Of a stretch of 64,000 nt of DNA, positions 39,575-49,808 are shown one piece after another. The position numbers and the translations under genes were made by a program. A model generated the notes under the pieces. It ran no database searches, was not told where the DNA came from, and worked only from the letters and a program-made list of their open reading frames with translations. This DNA comes from Serratia plymuthica NBRC 102599 (GTDB lineage: Bacteria; Pseudomonadota; Gammaproteobacteria; Enterobacterales; Enterobacteriaceae): positions 186,001-250,000 of the forward strand of contig NZ_BCTU01000007.1 of the NCBI RefSeq assembly GCF_001590925.1, given 5' to 3'. Each line of letters starts with the position of its first letter. Within the stretch, counting starts at the first letter, position 1.

Positions 39575-40562
39575 TATACGCTTGCAGTTCCGATAACGGC
39601 CGTGCACCATCAATAGCATTGGCGCACAGCAGATTGAAACGCGCGCAGGCGTGCGCCAGTTGCAATGTCTCCACCAAAGGCCAGTCTTCATGGCTGGCGT
39701 ACAACACCCCGGCACAGAACGCATCCCCGGCGCCGACGCTGCCGACAATCTCGCCCTCGCTCAGGCGCCATGAAGGCTGCCAGCGCGCATCACCGCCGTT
39801 TTCCAGCCCGTACGCCCCTTCCGGGCAGTGGATCACCACCCGTCGCCGCACGCCGGCCTGCAACAGCTGCTGCGCGGCCTGCGCCATCAAATGCCGCTGT
39901 AAAGCGCCGTTGGCTGATCGCAGCGCCAGCCCGGTAAACTCCCCGGCCTCCAGCTCGTTGATCACCAGATAATCCAGCCAGCGCAGCGCCGGCAAGACCA
40001 GCGGCCGGTAGCGCGGATCGCCCTGACGCGACACCAGATCCAGCGACGTCCGGTAACCGCGCTGCTGCATCTGCGCCAGCAGCCGCGCGCTGCGGGTGCC
40101 GAACGCCTCATCCGGGCGATCCAGGCTGTCGAGCAGCAGCAGATAACCGAGATGGAAAATTTTGTGTTCGCTGTGCAACCCGTCGAAAGCGTCCAGATCC
40201 AGCAGCCGATTGGCGCCCGGCGCATGGAAGAAGGTTCGCTGCCCGCCCGGTTCGGTCATCACCTGCGACATGGAGGTCATCGCCCCTTCGCTGCGCTGCA
40301 CCCAGCGGCCATCAACCCGGTGTTGCGCCAGCATCTGCATGATGTAATCGCCGTCCGCGTCGCAGCCGATAAGCCCGATCGCCGCCAGCGGCAGCCCGGT
40401 TTCCATCCGCGCCAGCGTCAGCAGCACGTTAAGCGGCGCACCGCCGGTGGCACGTTGGCTGTGTTCAATCTCCACCAACCAGCCCGGCTGCGGCCAGTGA
40501 GCGATGTGATGTACGTGATCCACCAGCATATTGCCGGCCGAGACAATGCCACGCCTGGTCAT
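39549..40562 (-). CDS. PfkB-family sugar kinase
   Basis: A 337-residue ribokinase-like enzyme. The PfkB signatures are visible: the substrate-side GGAPLNVLLTLARM near residues 39-52 and the catalytic GSVGAGDAFCAGVLYA near 283-298, where the Asp is the base. It ends the operon; its start overlaps the end of the aldolase gene by one base. With the isomerase and aldolase upstream I infer that it makes a ketose 1-phosphate that the aldolase splits. Substrate specificity cannot be read from sequence alone. Confidence 0.88.
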   Translation of the reverse strand: MTRRGIVSAGNMLVDHVHHIAHWPQPGWLVEIEHSQRATGGAPLNVLLTLARMETGLPLAAIGLIGCDADGDYIMQMLAQHRVDGRWVQRSEGAMTSMSQVMTEPGGQRTFFHAPGANRLLDLDAFDGLHSEHKIFHLGYLLLLDSLDRPDEAFGTRSARLLAQMQQRGYRTSLDLVSRQGDPRYRPLVLPALRWLDYLVINELEAGEFTGLALRSANGALQRHLMAQAAQQLLQAGVRRRVVIHCPEGAYGLENGGDARWQPSWRLSEGEIVGSVGAGDAFCAGVLYASHEDWPLVETLQLAHACARFNLLCANAIDGARPLSELQAYIRRQPPAG

Positions 40563-41422
40563 TACAACCGCCCGGCGCTGCCGAAAATATGCATCTGTTG
40601 CTGCACCACTTCGCTAATCGACTGCTCCACCGCCAGCAGCACTTCGGCGAACTCATCGTAAATTGCGTGGCGCTGCGTCATCCGCTGCTCAATCGCGCCC
40701 AGCGCCGCCTGAGACATACCGGTGTAGAAATTGATCTTGTGAATGCCCAGGCCAATCGCCCGCTTGAAATCCGCGTCGCTGATACCGGAACCGCCGTGCA
40801 ATACCAGCGGAATGCCGGCCTGCTGCTGGATCGCCGCCAGCCGGTCGAAATCGAGCTTCGGCTCGCCCTTGTATTTACCGTGAGCATTGCCAATCGCCAC
40901 CGCCAGCGCATCGATGCCGGTCAACCCGACAAACTCGCGCGCCCGCTGCGGATCGGTAAATTTATTGCTGTCGGCCTCGCCGTACAGCGCGCCGCCCTCG
41001 TCGCCGCCGACCGCGCCCAGCTCAGCCTCGACCGACACCCCGACCGCGTGGCACATGCGCACCACTTCCTGCGTCTGGCGCACGTTCTCTTCATAGCTCA
41101 GGCCGGAGCCGTCGAACATCACCGAACTGAACCCCAGTCGCAGCGCCTGCACCACCGCCTCGAAATGCAAACCGTGATCCAGATTCAGCACCACCGGAAT
41201 AGCGTGCTGCGCCGCTTCGCTTTTAATCGCCGCCACCAGCGACTCCAGCGAAACGTACTTAAAGTGCACTTCGGCAATGTTGATAATAAACGGCGATCGC
41301 GCCGCCTCTGCGGCGGCAAACAGCGCACGCAGGAAGTGGCTGTCGAGCACGTTGAACGCGCCAAGCGCATAACCGTGCTGACGAGCATGCGCCAACCCCT
41401 GCGCCAGTGAAATCAGTGCCAT
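40562..41422 (-). CDS. class II fructose-bisphosphate aldolase family protein
   Basis: A 286-residue zinc aldolase of the FbaA/GatY/KbaY type. Metal and catalytic residues are visible: Asp82-His83 (LNLDHGLHFE), His181 (IGNAHGKYKG) and His209 (LVLHGGSGI), with NFYT for phosphate binding near 231-234. AGGAGA precedes the start. It should cleave a ketose phosphate to dihydroxyacetone phosphate plus an aldehyde. It lies between the lyxose-type isomerase and the PfkB kinase and is probably co-transcribed with both. Confidence 0.9.
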   Translation of the reverse strand: MALISLAQGLAHARQHGYALGAFNVLDSHFLRALFAAAEAARSPFIINIAEVHFKYVSLESLVAAIKSEAAQHAIPVVLNLDHGLHFEAVVQALRLGFSSVMFDGSGLSYEENVRQTQEVVRMCHAVGVSVEAELGAVGGDEGGALYGEADSNKFTDPQRAREFVGLTGIDALAVAIGNAHGKYKGEPKLDFDRLAAIQQQAGIPLVLHGGSGISDADFKRAIGLGIHKINFYTGMSQAALGAIEQRMTQRHAIYDEFAEVLLAVEQSISEVVQQQMHIFGSAGRL

Positions 41423-41434
41423 AGCTGTTCTCCT

Positions 41435-42121
41435 TTAATCGATAAAGCGCGAATATTCGTTGCACAGCAGCCACTGCGGCGGCTGGTCTTCCGTGATTTG
41501 GCCAAAGCGGCTGAGCGGCGTCAGGAAACGGTTGTCGTTGTCGTCATCGTTGACCGTCGAGACTTCGCCCACCAGCACGTCACCAAAGCCCTCCTCACCC
41601 CAAAAGCTGTGATAAATGCCCGGCGTCAGACAGATGCTTTCTCCCGGCGCCAGCCGCAGACGCGAACCGGCGGCATGGGTCTGCCGGCAACCGTCCAGGG
41701 TAACGGTCACCGCTCCCTCAGCCAGCCGTTCATCGGCATCGGCGTTGTGCAGTTCGACGATCAGATTGCCGCCGCCGCGGTTGATGATGTCCTCGCGTTT
41801 GCGCCAGTGGAAATGCATTGGCGTCACCTGCGCTTCGCGGCAGTGCATGATCTTCTCCGCATAACATTTGGCATAGGGCTGGCCGCCGGGCGAACCGTTG
41901 CGCAGCGTAAACAGCGTCAGGCCACTATGCGCAAAGTCATCGCCGCCGAACGCGGTGACATCCCAACCGAGTTTCAGATCGAAGACCTCCTGCCACGGCT
42001 GGCGATCGAGCTGCCGCCAGGCCGACGGGCTAAAATGAGCGAAAGGCGGCAGATGGACGTCGAAGCGGGCAAAAAAGTGCTGGGTTTGCTGCAGGATCCG
42101 GTTCACGGCGGAACGGTTCAT
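41435..42121 (-). CDS. D-lyxose/D-mannose ketol-isomerase family protein
   Basis: A 228-residue cupin of the D-lyxose isomerase family, which interconverts D-lyxose with D-xylulose and also D-mannose with D-fructose. The metal site is visible as His103, His105, Glu110 (MHFHWRKRE) and His171 (GIYHSFW). The start at 42121 follows GGAGGT at ideal spacing; the longer frame adds eight residues. D-lyxose isomerases have been described from Serratia and from E. coli O157, in the latter beside similar ABC-transport genes (from memory). It defines the likely sugar class of the operon. Confidence 0.85.
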   Translation of the reverse strand: MNRSAVNRILQQTQHFFARFDVHLPPFAHFSPSAWRQLDRQPWQEVFDLKLGWDVTAFGGDDFAHSGLTLFTLRNGSPGGQPYAKCYAEKIMHCREAQVTPMHFHWRKREDIINRGGGNLIVELHNADADERLAEGAVTVTLDGCRQTHAAGSRLRLAPGESICLTPGIYHSFWGEEGFGDVLVGEVSTVNDDDNDNRFLTPLSRFGQITEDQPPQWLLCNEYSRFID

Positions 42122-42183
42122 GGCACCTCCGGGCGTGGTTATCAATAAGGGGCCAGACTGAGCTGGCCCCTGGCGGCAGAAGG

Positions 42184-43125
42184 TTATTTCACCGTCCAGC
42201 CTTTGTAGCTGCCGATATTATTTTTATCGATCATGGTCACCGGGATCAGCACCGGGCCGGTTGGCGCGGGTTTGCCCTGCAGAATGTCGTAACCGATCTC
42301 GACCGCCTTGGCCGCCATCACCTGCGGATCCTGCGCCGGCGTCGCCACAAACAGCGAATTGCCGCGCTTGAGCGCCTCTTCACCATCCGGCGAACCGTCT
42401 ACGCCGACGATAAAGAACTCGCTGCGCTGCGCCTGCTTGGCCGCCAGATCGGCACCGATCGCCGTCGGATCGTTAATCGCGAATACGCCGTCGATCTTCG
42501 GATTGGCCGCCAGCAACGAGGTCATGATCTCCAGGCCGCCTTCGCGGCTGCCCTTGGCGTTCTGGTTATAGGACAGCAGCTTGATATCCGGGTGTTTTTT
42601 CAGCTCGGTCATGCAGCCTTCCACCCGGTTTTGCACCGCAGAAACCGGCGGCCCGTTGATGATCACCACGTTGCCTTTCTCTTTCAGGCGATCGCTGATG
42701 TATTTACAGGCCATCGCACCCGCCTGGGTGTTATCCGAAGTGATGGTGGCGTCGGCGCCTTCGGCCGCCACGTCTACCGCCACCACCACGATGCCGGCGT
42801 CCTTGGCGCGTTTGACCGCCGGGCCGATGCCTTTGGAATCGGCGGCGTTGAGGATGATCATATCGACCTTGGCGGCGATGAAGTTGTCGATCTGCGCCAC
42901 CTGCTGGCCAAGATCGTAACCGCTCGACACCAGCGTCACATTCACCTTGTCACCGGCCAGCTCGCGCGCTTTCAACTCCGCGCCCTTGGTGATCTGCACA
43001 AAGAACGGGTTGGCCAGATCGCCCACCGTCACCCCGATCGATTTCAATTCTTTCGCCTGGACCACAGAGGCGCTGCCGAGCGCGGCGGTAACCAACAAAG
43101 CGGTAATCAATGGCTTGAAACGCAT
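42184..43125 (-). CDS. ribose-type sugar ABC transporter, substrate-binding protein
   Basis: A 313-residue periplasmic binding protein of the RbsB/CUT2 class. The signal peptide is clear (MRFKPLITALLVTAALGSAS, cleavage after VQA at residue 24). The mature part begins with the RbsB-like IGVTVGDLANPFFVQ and has the hinge-lobe segments NAADSKGIGPAVKRA and FAINDPTAIGADLA. It follows the permease gene and precedes the isomerase gene in the operon. Confidence 0.94.
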   Translation of the reverse strand: MRFKPLITALLVTAALGSASVVQAKELKSIGVTVGDLANPFFVQITKGAELKARELAGDKVNVTLVSSGYDLGQQVAQIDNFIAAKVDMIILNAADSKGIGPAVKRAKDAGIVVVAVDVAAEGADATITSDNTQAGAMACKYISDRLKEKGNVVIINGPPVSAVQNRVEGCMTELKKHPDIKLLSYNQNAKGSREGGLEIMTSLLAANPKIDGVFAINDPTAIGADLAAKQAQRSEFFIVGVDGSPDGEEALKRGNSLFVATPAQDPQVMAAKAVEIGYDILQGKPAPTGPVLIPVTMIDKNNIGSYKGWTVK

Positions 43126-43168
43126 AGTGTTTTCCTCATTATTATCCAGATGTTATGAAGCACTGCGA

Positions 43169-44158
43169 TTAGTGTTGATAGTTTCGGGTACGGTATTTAT
43201 CAATCAGCACCGCTATGATGATCACCGCCCCTTTGATCACCAATTGCCAGAAATAAGAAACCCCCATCAGCGTCATGCCGTTGTTCAGGGTCGCGATAAT
43301 CAGCGCCCCTACCAGCGTGCCGGTAATGGTGCCGATACCGCCGACGAAACTGGTACCGCCGAGGATCACCGCGGCGATGGCATCCAGCTCATAACCCATG
43401 CCCAGGTTGCCGTTGGCGCTGTAGAGCCGGGAGGCGCTCATCACCCCGCCCAGCCCGGACAGCAGGCCGCTCATGCCGTAGACGAACAGCAGCACCGCGC
43501 CCACCTTGATGCCGGTCAGACGTGCGGCCTGTATATTGCCGCCCACCGCATAGATATGAACCCCGAGCGTGGTGCGACGCAGGATGAACCAGCACAGCGC
43601 GATCACCGCAAAGGCGATAATCACCAGCCAGGGAATCGGCCCCAGATAAGCATTGCCGATCCATTCAAAACTGATATTCGAGTTGATGATGGTGGTGCCG
43701 TCCGCCAGCAAATAAGCCGCGCCACGCAGGGCGGTATAGGTACCCAGCGTAACGATAAACGGCGGCAAACCGGCGTAGGCCACCAGAAATCCATTGAACA
43801 GCCCCATCCCCAACCCGGCCAGCAGCGCCAGCGGGATCGACAGCCCGGCCATACCCGGCATCAGCGAAACCGCCATCGCCACCACCGCCGTGGTGCCCAG
43901 CATCGAACCGACCGAAAGATCGATGCCGCCGGTAAGAATGATGAAGGTCATACCCGCGGCCAGCACGATGTTGATCGACGCCTGACGGGCGATATTCAGC
44001 AGGTTGGCATCGGTAAAGAAATTCGGCGCGACAAAGCCGAAAACCGCGACGATCAGGATCAGGATCGGCAGAATGCCGACGGTTTGCATCATATCGCCCA
44101 AGATCGCCCGTTTCAGCGTGGGATTTTTTGCGCCAGGCGGCAGCGGATTCGAAGTCAT
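43169..44158 (-). CDS. ribose-type sugar ABC transporter, permease
   Basis: An RbsC-like inner-membrane permease with 8-10 helices and the EAA-like segment SANGNLGMGYELDAIAAVIL typical of CUT2 permeases. I place the start at 44158 (MTSNPLPPG) because AAGGAG lies six bases upstream, giving 329 residues. An alternative ATG at 44194 overlaps the ATPase stop codon and would add 12 residues. Both are possible. Confidence 0.93.
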   Translation of the reverse strand: MTSNPLPPGAKNPTLKRAILGDMMQTVGILPILILIVAVFGFVAPNFFTDANLLNIARQASINIVLAAGMTFIILTGGIDLSVGSMLGTTAVVAMAVSLMPGMAGLSIPLALLAGLGMGLFNGFLVAYAGLPPFIVTLGTYTALRGAAYLLADGTTIINSNISFEWIGNAYLGPIPWLVIIAFAVIALCWFILRRTTLGVHIYAVGGNIQAARLTGIKVGAVLLFVYGMSGLLSGLGGVMSASRLYSANGNLGMGYELDAIAAVILGGTSFVGGIGTITGTLVGALIIATLNNGMTLMGVSYFWQLVIKGAVIIIAVLIDKYRTRNYQH

Positions 44159-44186
44159 GGCAGGCTCCTTGAGCGTACGGATTGAA

Positions 44187-45707
44187 TTATTCATGGTCGG
44201 CGATTTCCACGGCGGTTTCGACGCCGGTAGCCAGCGTCATGATGTTTTCCTGAGTAATGTCGCTGCCGCTCAGTTCACCGGCAATACTGCCTTCGTGCAT
44301 GACGTAAACCCGATCGCTCATGCCGACCACCTCAGGCAGTTCGCTGGAGATCATCAGGATCGCCACCCCCTGCTGCGCCATCTGGCTCATGATGCGGTAA
44401 ATTTCGCTCTTGGCGCCGACGTCGACGCCGCGCGTGGGTTCATCGAGGATCAAAATGCGCGGGCCGATCGCTACCCAACGTGAAATCAGCAGCTTTTGCT
44501 GGTTGCCGCCGGACAGGCCGCCGGCGCGGACCTGAGCATGCGGCACACGGATATTCAGCAGGCCGATAGCGTCGCTGGAAATGCTCTGCGCCTTGCGGCG
44601 ATTCAGCAGGCCGTAGCGGCCATCGCGCTCCAGCGTTGCCATAACGATATTTTCATGCGCCGCCAGATCGAGAAACAGACCCTGCTCCTTGCGGTTTTCG
44701 GTGAGAAAACCGATGCCCAGAGCGATGGCGTCGCGCGGTGAATGGATATTGGCCGTTTTGCCGTCAATCTCCACAGTGCCGCCGCTCGCCTTGCGCACGC
44801 CGAAAATCAGCTGCGCCAGTTCAGAGCGCCCGGCGCCCACCAGCCCGGAAAGGCCGACAATCTCGCCGGCGCGCACCTGCAGACTGACCGGCTTCACTTT
44901 TTTGCCGTCGGTCAGCCCCTGCAACGTCAGACGCGGTTCGCCCACCGCAATCCCCTGTTCCTTATTGAACAGATCGCTCAGCGGGCGACCCACCATCATG
45001 CGCACCAGCTCGCTGGCGGACAGCTTGTCGCGCGTCAGGCTACCGACGTACTGGCCGTCACGCAGCACGCTGACGCGATCCGACAGTTCGTACACTTCCG
45101 CCATGCGGTGGCTGATGTAAATGATCGCCATCCCCTCATCGCGCAGGCGCTTGATCAGCTCGAACAGCCGATGCGTTTCACGCGAAGAGAGCGCCGCCGT
45201 AGGCTCGTCCATCACCAGAATGCGGCTGTTGCGATGCAACGCGCGGGCGATTTCCACCTGCTGCTGCTCGGCGATGGTTAATTTCATGACCCGATCGCCA
45301 GCGCTGAACTGCGCGCCCAGCCTGTCGATCACCTTCTGCGCTTCCAGCAACATCTGCTGGCGTTTCACCAGGCCACCGCGCTGGATCTCGCTGCCCAGAA
45401 AAATGTTCTCCGCCACCGTCAGATTCGGTGCCAGATTCATTTCCTGGTAAATCAGCGTGATACCTGCCGCCAGGGCGTCTTTTGGCCCTTTGATGGCGAA
45501 CGGCTGCCCATCGATAAAAATTTCCCCGCTGCTGGCGATATACGCGCCGGCCAATATTTTCATTAACGTGCTTTTACCCGCGCCGTTTTCACCCATCAGC
45601 GCGTGGATCTCACCGCGATATACCGTCAGGTCGACGCCTTTCAGCGCATAAAACTGACCAAAACTCTTGGCGATGTTGTGCATTTCCAAAATCGGGGTCA
45701 CGCTCAT
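44187..45707 (-). CDS. ribose-type sugar ABC transporter, ATP-binding protein
   Basis: An RbsA-like tandem ATPase of about 506 residues. The first half has Walker [14 protein letters not shown], signature [12 protein letters not shown] and Walker [12 protein letters not shown]. The second half has the degenerate [10 protein letters not shown], then [14 protein letters not shown] and [12 protein letters not shown]. This two-domain form is the CUT2 mark. The ATG at 45707 has TGAGG at better spacing than the one at 45713. It is the first gene of the six-gene operon and is divergent from the hybrid kinase. Confidence 0.95.
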   Translation of the reverse strand: MSVTPILEMHNIAKSFGQFYALKGVDLTVYRGEIHALMGENGAGKSTLMKILAGAYIASSGEIFIDGQPFAIKGPKDALAAGITLIYQEMNLAPNLTVAENIFLGSEIQRGGLVKRQQMLLEAQKVIDRLGAQFSAGDRVMKLTIAEQQQVEIARALHRNSRILVMDEPTAALSSRETHRLFELIKRLRDEGMAIIYISHRMAEVYELSDRVSVLRDGQYVGSLTRDKLSASELVRMMVGRPLSDLFNKEQGIAVGEPRLTLQGLTDGKKVKPVSLQVRAGEIVGLSGLVGAGRSELAQLIFGVRKASGGTVEIDGKTANIHSPRDAIALGIGFLTENRKEQGLFLDLAAHENIVMATLERDGRYGLLNRRKAQSISSDAIGLLNIRVPHAQVRAGGLSGGNQQKLLISRWVAIGPRILILDEPTRGVDVGAKSEIYRIMSQMAQQGVAILMISSELPEVVGMSDRVYVMHEGSIAGELSGSDITQENIMTLATGVETAVEIADHE

Positions 45708-45777
45708 CGTCATACCTCAGGCTGCGGTTCGGATTACATGCAGTTAACCACGCATAAATAAATGCAAAATGTCAGCG

Positions 45778-45812
45778 CCCGTTCATGTTTGTCATATTGT
45801 TAATGGAACGGG
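45778..45812. promoter_or_regulatory. inverted repeat between the sugar operon and the sensor kinase
   Basis: CCCGTTCAT and ATGGAACGGG form an interrupted inverted repeat (one bulged G) with 16 bases between, in the 135-bp divergent promoter region. It ends five bases before a -10-like TATACT (45817-45822) for the kinase. It is a candidate site for the response regulator or another repressor. Confidence 0.4.
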
Positions 45813-45848
45813 GATTTATACTGCGAACAGTCAGTTACGGGAGATACG

Positions 45849-48461
45849 ATGCGCAGACTGCCTTTCCTTGCCGGTGCGCGTGGGCGCCTGCTGATGTTCA
45901 ACCTGCTGGTGGTGGCGGTGACGCTGATGGTCAGCGGCGTGGCGATCGTCGGCTTTAAACATGCGGGCAAGCTGCAGGAACAGGTGCAGGCGCAAACGCT
46001 GAAAGAGATGAACGGCAGTATGGCGCTGAGCCGGGATACGTCGAACGTCGCCACCGCCGCCATTCGGCTTTCGCAGGTGGTTGGCGCGCTGGAGTACCAG
46101 AGCGAATCCGCCCGGTTGAAACAGACCCAGTTGGCGCTGCAGGCGTCCCTCAACCGGTTGGCGGACGCCCCGCTGGCCCACAGCGAGCCGGCGCTGGTCA
46201 ACCGCATCATCAGCCGCAGCAACGCCCTGGAAACCAGCGTCACCCGCATGCTGGAACTCGGCCACGCGCGGCACCTGCAACGCAACATTCTGCTCAGCGG
46301 GCTGTACCAGGCGCAGAGCACGCTGCGGCATATCGCCAGCCTGAGCCAACGCGATAATCTGGACCAGCCTTCGCAGCCGCTGCTCGGCCAGATCGACCGG
46401 CTGCTGGCCATCGCCATTCAGACCCCAACGCCCAAGGCGGCCGCCCAGCAACTCGACAGCGTAATGGTCTACTGGCCGCAGCGCAGCCCGGATGCGCTGG
46501 TGGACGAGAAAATGCGGCAGTTTCGCGCCAGCGAACAACGCCTGTTGCCCGAAACGCTGGAACTGGAGCAAAGCGACCTCGCCCTGGCCTATTATACCTA
46601 TCATATCAAAGCGTTAGTCGCGATGCTCAACGACGACATCAATCTGTACGTGCAAAAAGTGGCGAAAGAGTCGGAGCTGCGCACCCACCAAACGCACCAC
46701 GAGCTTAGCTCCATCAGCGTATTTATCGGCCTGTTCGCTCTGCTGGCGTTGGTGATTACCGGCTTCGCCGGGCTGTATATCTACCGCAACCTCGGTTCTA
46801 ACCTGACGGCGATCGCCAATGCCATGACGCGGCTGGCGCGCGGTGAGCGTGACGTCAGCGTGCCGGCGCTGCAACGCCGCGATGAACTGGGCGAACTGGC
46901 GCGGGCTTTCAACGTGTTTGCTCGCAATACCGCCTCACTGGAACAAACCTCTCGCCTGTTGAAAGAAAAAAGCACCCAGTTGGAAACCACCTTTCTGGCG
47001 ATGCGCGACGGTTTTGCCCTGTTTGATAACGACGGACAACTGGTGGTGTGGAACCCGCAATACCCGCTGCTGCTGGGGCTGGACGAACACCAGTTGCACC
47101 GCGGCCAGCACTACCGCGAGTTACTGCTGCACGTAACGCCGCCACGGGGCCAGCGCTGGGAGGCGGTGCTGGCCAATCTGTCCAGCGAACTGCCGCAGCC
47201 GCAGGAACTGCGTCTGGATGACGGCCGCACCGTCGAACTGCGTTTCAGCCCGGTGCCCAACCGCGGGGTGGTGAACGTGGTGCTCGAACGCACCGAGCGC
47301 AAGGCGCTGGAAGAGGCGCTGCTGCACAGCCAGAAAATGAAGGCGGTCGGCCAACTGACCGGCGGCCTGGCGCACGATTTTAACAACCTGCTGGCGGTGA
47401 TTATCGGCAGCCTGGAACTGACTACCGGGCAAACGCAGGATGCGCAAACCGCACAACGCATCGCCCGCGCATTGAAAGCCGCCGAACGCGGCGCGCAACT
47501 CACTCAGCGCCTGCTGGCATTCTCACGCAAACAGGCGCTGCACCCGCAGGCCATCGCGCTGCGCACGCTGGTGGAAAACCTGCAAGAACTGCTGCGCCAT
47601 TCGCTGCCCGCCACGCTGTCGCTGACCATCGAGGCGCAACAGCCCGGCTGGCCGGCGTGGATCGATGCCAATCAGTTGGAAAATGCGCTGATCAACCTGG
47701 TGGTCAACGCGCGGGATGCGATGGAAGGCCGCAGCGGGGTGGTGAAGATCCGCATTTATAACCAGCGGGTGGTGCGCAGCAGCGGCAAAAAACAGGACAT
47801 GGTGGCGCTGGAAGTGATCGACACCGGCTGCGGGATGTCGGAGGAGGTCAAGGCGCAGGTGTTCGAGCCCTTCTTCACCACCAAGGCGGTCGGTAGCGGC
47901 AGCGGGCTTGGCCTGTCGATGGTTTACGGTTTTGTCCGCCAGTCCGGCGGGCGAGTACAGATTGAAACCGCGCCGGGCAAAGGCACGCTGGTGCGCCTGC
48001 AATTGCCCCGAGCCCCCATGCAGGCGGTAACGGAAACGCCGCTGTTGCCGCTCGACGACAGTGACGGCACCGACAATCTGGTGCTGGTACTGGAAGATGA
48101 GAACGACGTGCGCCACACGCTGTGCGAACACCTGCACCAGCTCGGCTACCTGACGCTGGACAGCGCAGACAGCCAGGAAGCGCTGGCGCTGCTGCGCCAG
48201 ACGCCGGATATCGCGCTGCTGATAAGCGATCTGATGCTGCCGGGCGAACTGAACGGCGCGCAGGTGATTGAGCAGGCGCGGGAGATCAATCCCCACCTCT
48301 GCGCTCTGCTGATCAGCGGCCAGGACATGCGCCGCCACTCTCAGGGAGATCTGCCTGAGCTTGAGCTGCTGCGCAAGCCTTTCAGCCAGCGGCAACTGGC
48401 GCTGGCGCTGCAACGGGCGCGGAGAAGAAACGCGGTCGGCGACGCAATTCAGAGGGAATGA
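45849..48461 (+). CDS. hybrid sensor histidine kinase
   Basis: An 870-residue membrane kinase. TM1 is about residues 14-36, followed by a large helical periplasmic sensor to about 285 and TM2 about 288-312. Then come a HAMP linker (to about 365), a PAS domain (about 375-480), the dimerisation domain with His509 ([13 protein letters not shown], which is the NtrB-like HDFNN form), the ATPase domain ([24 protein letters not shown]), and a C-terminal receiver with Asp794 ([11 protein letters not shown]). There is no HPt domain, so relay to the regulator at 38834 would need a separate HPt or direct transfer. It is divergent from the sugar operon. Confidence 0.92.
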   Translation: MRRLPFLAGARGRLLMFNLLVVAVTLMVSGVAIVGFKHAGKLQEQVQAQTLKEMNGSMALSRDTSNVATAAIRLSQVVGALEYQSESARLKQTQLALQASLNRLADAPLAHSEPALVNRIISRSNALETSVTRMLELGHARHLQRNILLSGLYQAQSTLRHIASLSQRDNLDQPSQPLLGQIDRLLAIAIQTPTPKAAAQQLDSVMVYWPQRSPDALVDEKMRQFRASEQRLLPETLELEQSDLALAYYTYHIKALVAMLNDDINLYVQKVAKESELRTHQTHHELSSISVFIGLFALLALVITGFAGLYIYRNLGSNLTAIANAMTRLARGERDVSVPALQRRDELGELARAFNVFARNTASLEQTSRLLKEKSTQLETTFLAMRDGFALFDNDGQLVVWNPQYPLLLGLDEHQLHRGQHYRELLLHVTPPRGQRWEAVLANLSSELPQPQELRLDDGRTVELRFSPVPNRGVVNVVLERTERKALEEALLHSQKMKAVGQLTGGLAHDFNNLLAVIIGSLELTTGQTQDAQTAQRIARALKAAERGAQLTQRLLAFSRKQALHPQAIALRTLVENLQELLRHSLPATLSLTIEAQQPGWPAWIDANQLENALINLVVNARDAMEGRSGVVKIRIYNQRVVRSSGKKQDMVALEVIDTGCGMSEEVKAQVFEPFFTTKAVGSGSGLGLSMVYGFVRQSGGRVQIETAPGKGTLVRLQLPRAPMQAVTETPLLPLDDSDGTDNLVLVLEDENDVRHTLCEHLHQLGYLTLDSADSQEALALLRQTPDIALLISDLMLPGELNGAQVIEQAREINPHLCALLISGQDMRRHSQGDLPELELLRKPFSQRQLALALQRARRRNAVGDAIQRE

Positions 48462-48549
48462 GGCGATTTTTCGCCTCTGATTCGTTATCATGCCGCCCTG
48501 CTTTTGATGAACAAGCGTGCCGACTGCACGCCCAGCCAGGGACAACATT

Positions 48550-49461
48550 ATGCTGTGGTTTAAGAATTTGATGGTTTACCGTTTGAGCCGCGAAGTTGCG
48601 CTAAACGCGGATGAAATGGAAAAACAGCTCAGCGCTTTTGCTTTCACCCCTTGCGGCAGCCAGGACATGGCGAAAACCGGCTGGGTCTCCCCAATGGGTT
48701 CCCACAGCGACGCCTTGACGCACGCGGTTAACGGCCAGATCGTCATCTGTGCGCGCAAAGAAGAAAAAATCCTGCCTTCGCCGGTCATCAAGCAAGAGTT
48801 GCAGGCCAAGATTGAACGCCTGGAAGGCGAACAGCACCGCAAACTGAAAAAAACCGAGAAGGACGCGCTGAAAGATGAGGTGCTGCACAGCCTGCTGCCG
48901 CGCGCCTTCAGCCGTTTCAACCAGACCTTTATGTGGATCGACACCGTCAATGACCTGATCATGGTTGACGCCGCCAGCGCCAAACGCGCGGAAGATACCC
49001 TGGCGCTGCTGCGTAAAAGTCTGGGTTCGCTGCCGGTAGTGCCGCTGACCATGGAAAGCCCGATCGAGCTGACGCTGACCGAGTGGGTGCGCTCCGGCGA
49101 GTTGCCGGCCGGTTTTATCATTCAGGACGAAGCGGAACTGAAGGCGATTCTGGAAGACGGTGGCGTGATCCGCTGCAAGAAGCAGAACCTGATCAGCGAC
49201 GAAATTGCGGTGCATATCGAAGCCGGCAAGCTGGTGACCAAACTGGCGGTGGACTGGCAGGAACGCATTCAACTGGTGCTGGCGGATGACGGCTCGCTCA
49301 AGCGCCTGAAGTTTGCCGACGCGCTGCGTGAGCAGAATGACGATATCGATCGCGACGACTTCGCCCAACGTTTTGACGCCGATTTTATCCTGATGACCAG
49401 CGAACTGGCAGCGTTAATCAAGAACACCATCGAAGCCCTTGGCGGCGAAGCCCAGCGTTAA
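48550..49461 (+). CDS. rdgC: recombination-associated protein RdgC
   Basis: RdgC is a nucleoid-associated, ring-forming DNA-binding protein that restrains RecA. I start at 48550 ([20 protein letters not shown]), which gives 303 residues, the E. coli length; the frame opens 11 codons earlier. In E. coli rdgC lies between mak and ppnP; here the sugar operon separates it from mak and a small cassette separates it from ppnP. Confidence 0.97.
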   Translation: MLWFKNLMVYRLSREVALNADEMEKQLSAFAFTPCGSQDMAKTGWVSPMGSHSDALTHAVNGQIVICARKEEKILPSPVIKQELQAKIERLEGEQHRKLKKTEKDALKDEVLHSLLPRAFSRFNQTFMWIDTVNDLIMVDAASAKRAEDTLALLRKSLGSLPVVPLTMESPIELTLTEWVRSGELPAGFIIQDEAELKAILEDGGVIRCKKQNLISDEIAVHIEAGKLVTKLAVDWQERIQLVLADDGSLKRLKFADALREQNDDIDRDDFAQRFDADFILMTSELAALIKNTIEALGGEAQR

Positions 49462-49476
49462 CTCAGCCTGAAAATA

Positions 49477-49504
49477 CCAAGGGCTCTGCATGCAGAGCCC
49501 TTGG
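49477..49504. repeat. perfect 28-bp palindrome, copy 1
   Basis: CCAAGGGCTCTGCA joined directly to its reverse complement, 15 bases after the rdgC stop. The 20-base core GGGCTCTGCATGCAGAGCCC recurs at 50464-50483. As RNA it would form a long hairpin and could end the rdgC transcript, although no T run follows. Confidence 0.85.
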
Positions 49505-49808
49505 ACTGCTGCAACGTCCTTTACCAAGAACACATCCGAATACTCCAGTAGCCGATAAAAATTAAGCTAACTCTCTCATTTTTATAACTGCCAATTTGTT
49601 GCGTATACAATCACCGAACAAATATGTGACCATATACCAATCAGTGCCCCCATTCACCTTCCCACGTTATTTTTAGGCGAATCAATAGCTACCTTTTATT
49701 ATGCTTTTACCTCTCTGCATTGATCTTGTCGAAAAAATAATCTATTTATAAATGGCTTCACACACTAATATATATTCACATCAATTACATAATGAAAGGG
49801 AATTATTT
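49505..49808 (+). promoter_or_regulatory. AT-rich upstream region of the microcin-like gene
   Basis: About 300 bases, much more AT-rich than the surrounding chromosome, with no gene. A candidate promoter is TTGATC (49720-49725), a 17-base spacer and TATTTA (49743-49748), about 60 bases upstream of the start codon at 49809. I saw no convincing Fur box or other named operator. Confidence 0.45.

Noticed and set aside
42947-44185. 412-codon plus-strand open frame opposite the sugar permease
   Set aside because: It is antisense to an unmistakable RbsC-like gene and reads as low-complexity polar sequence.
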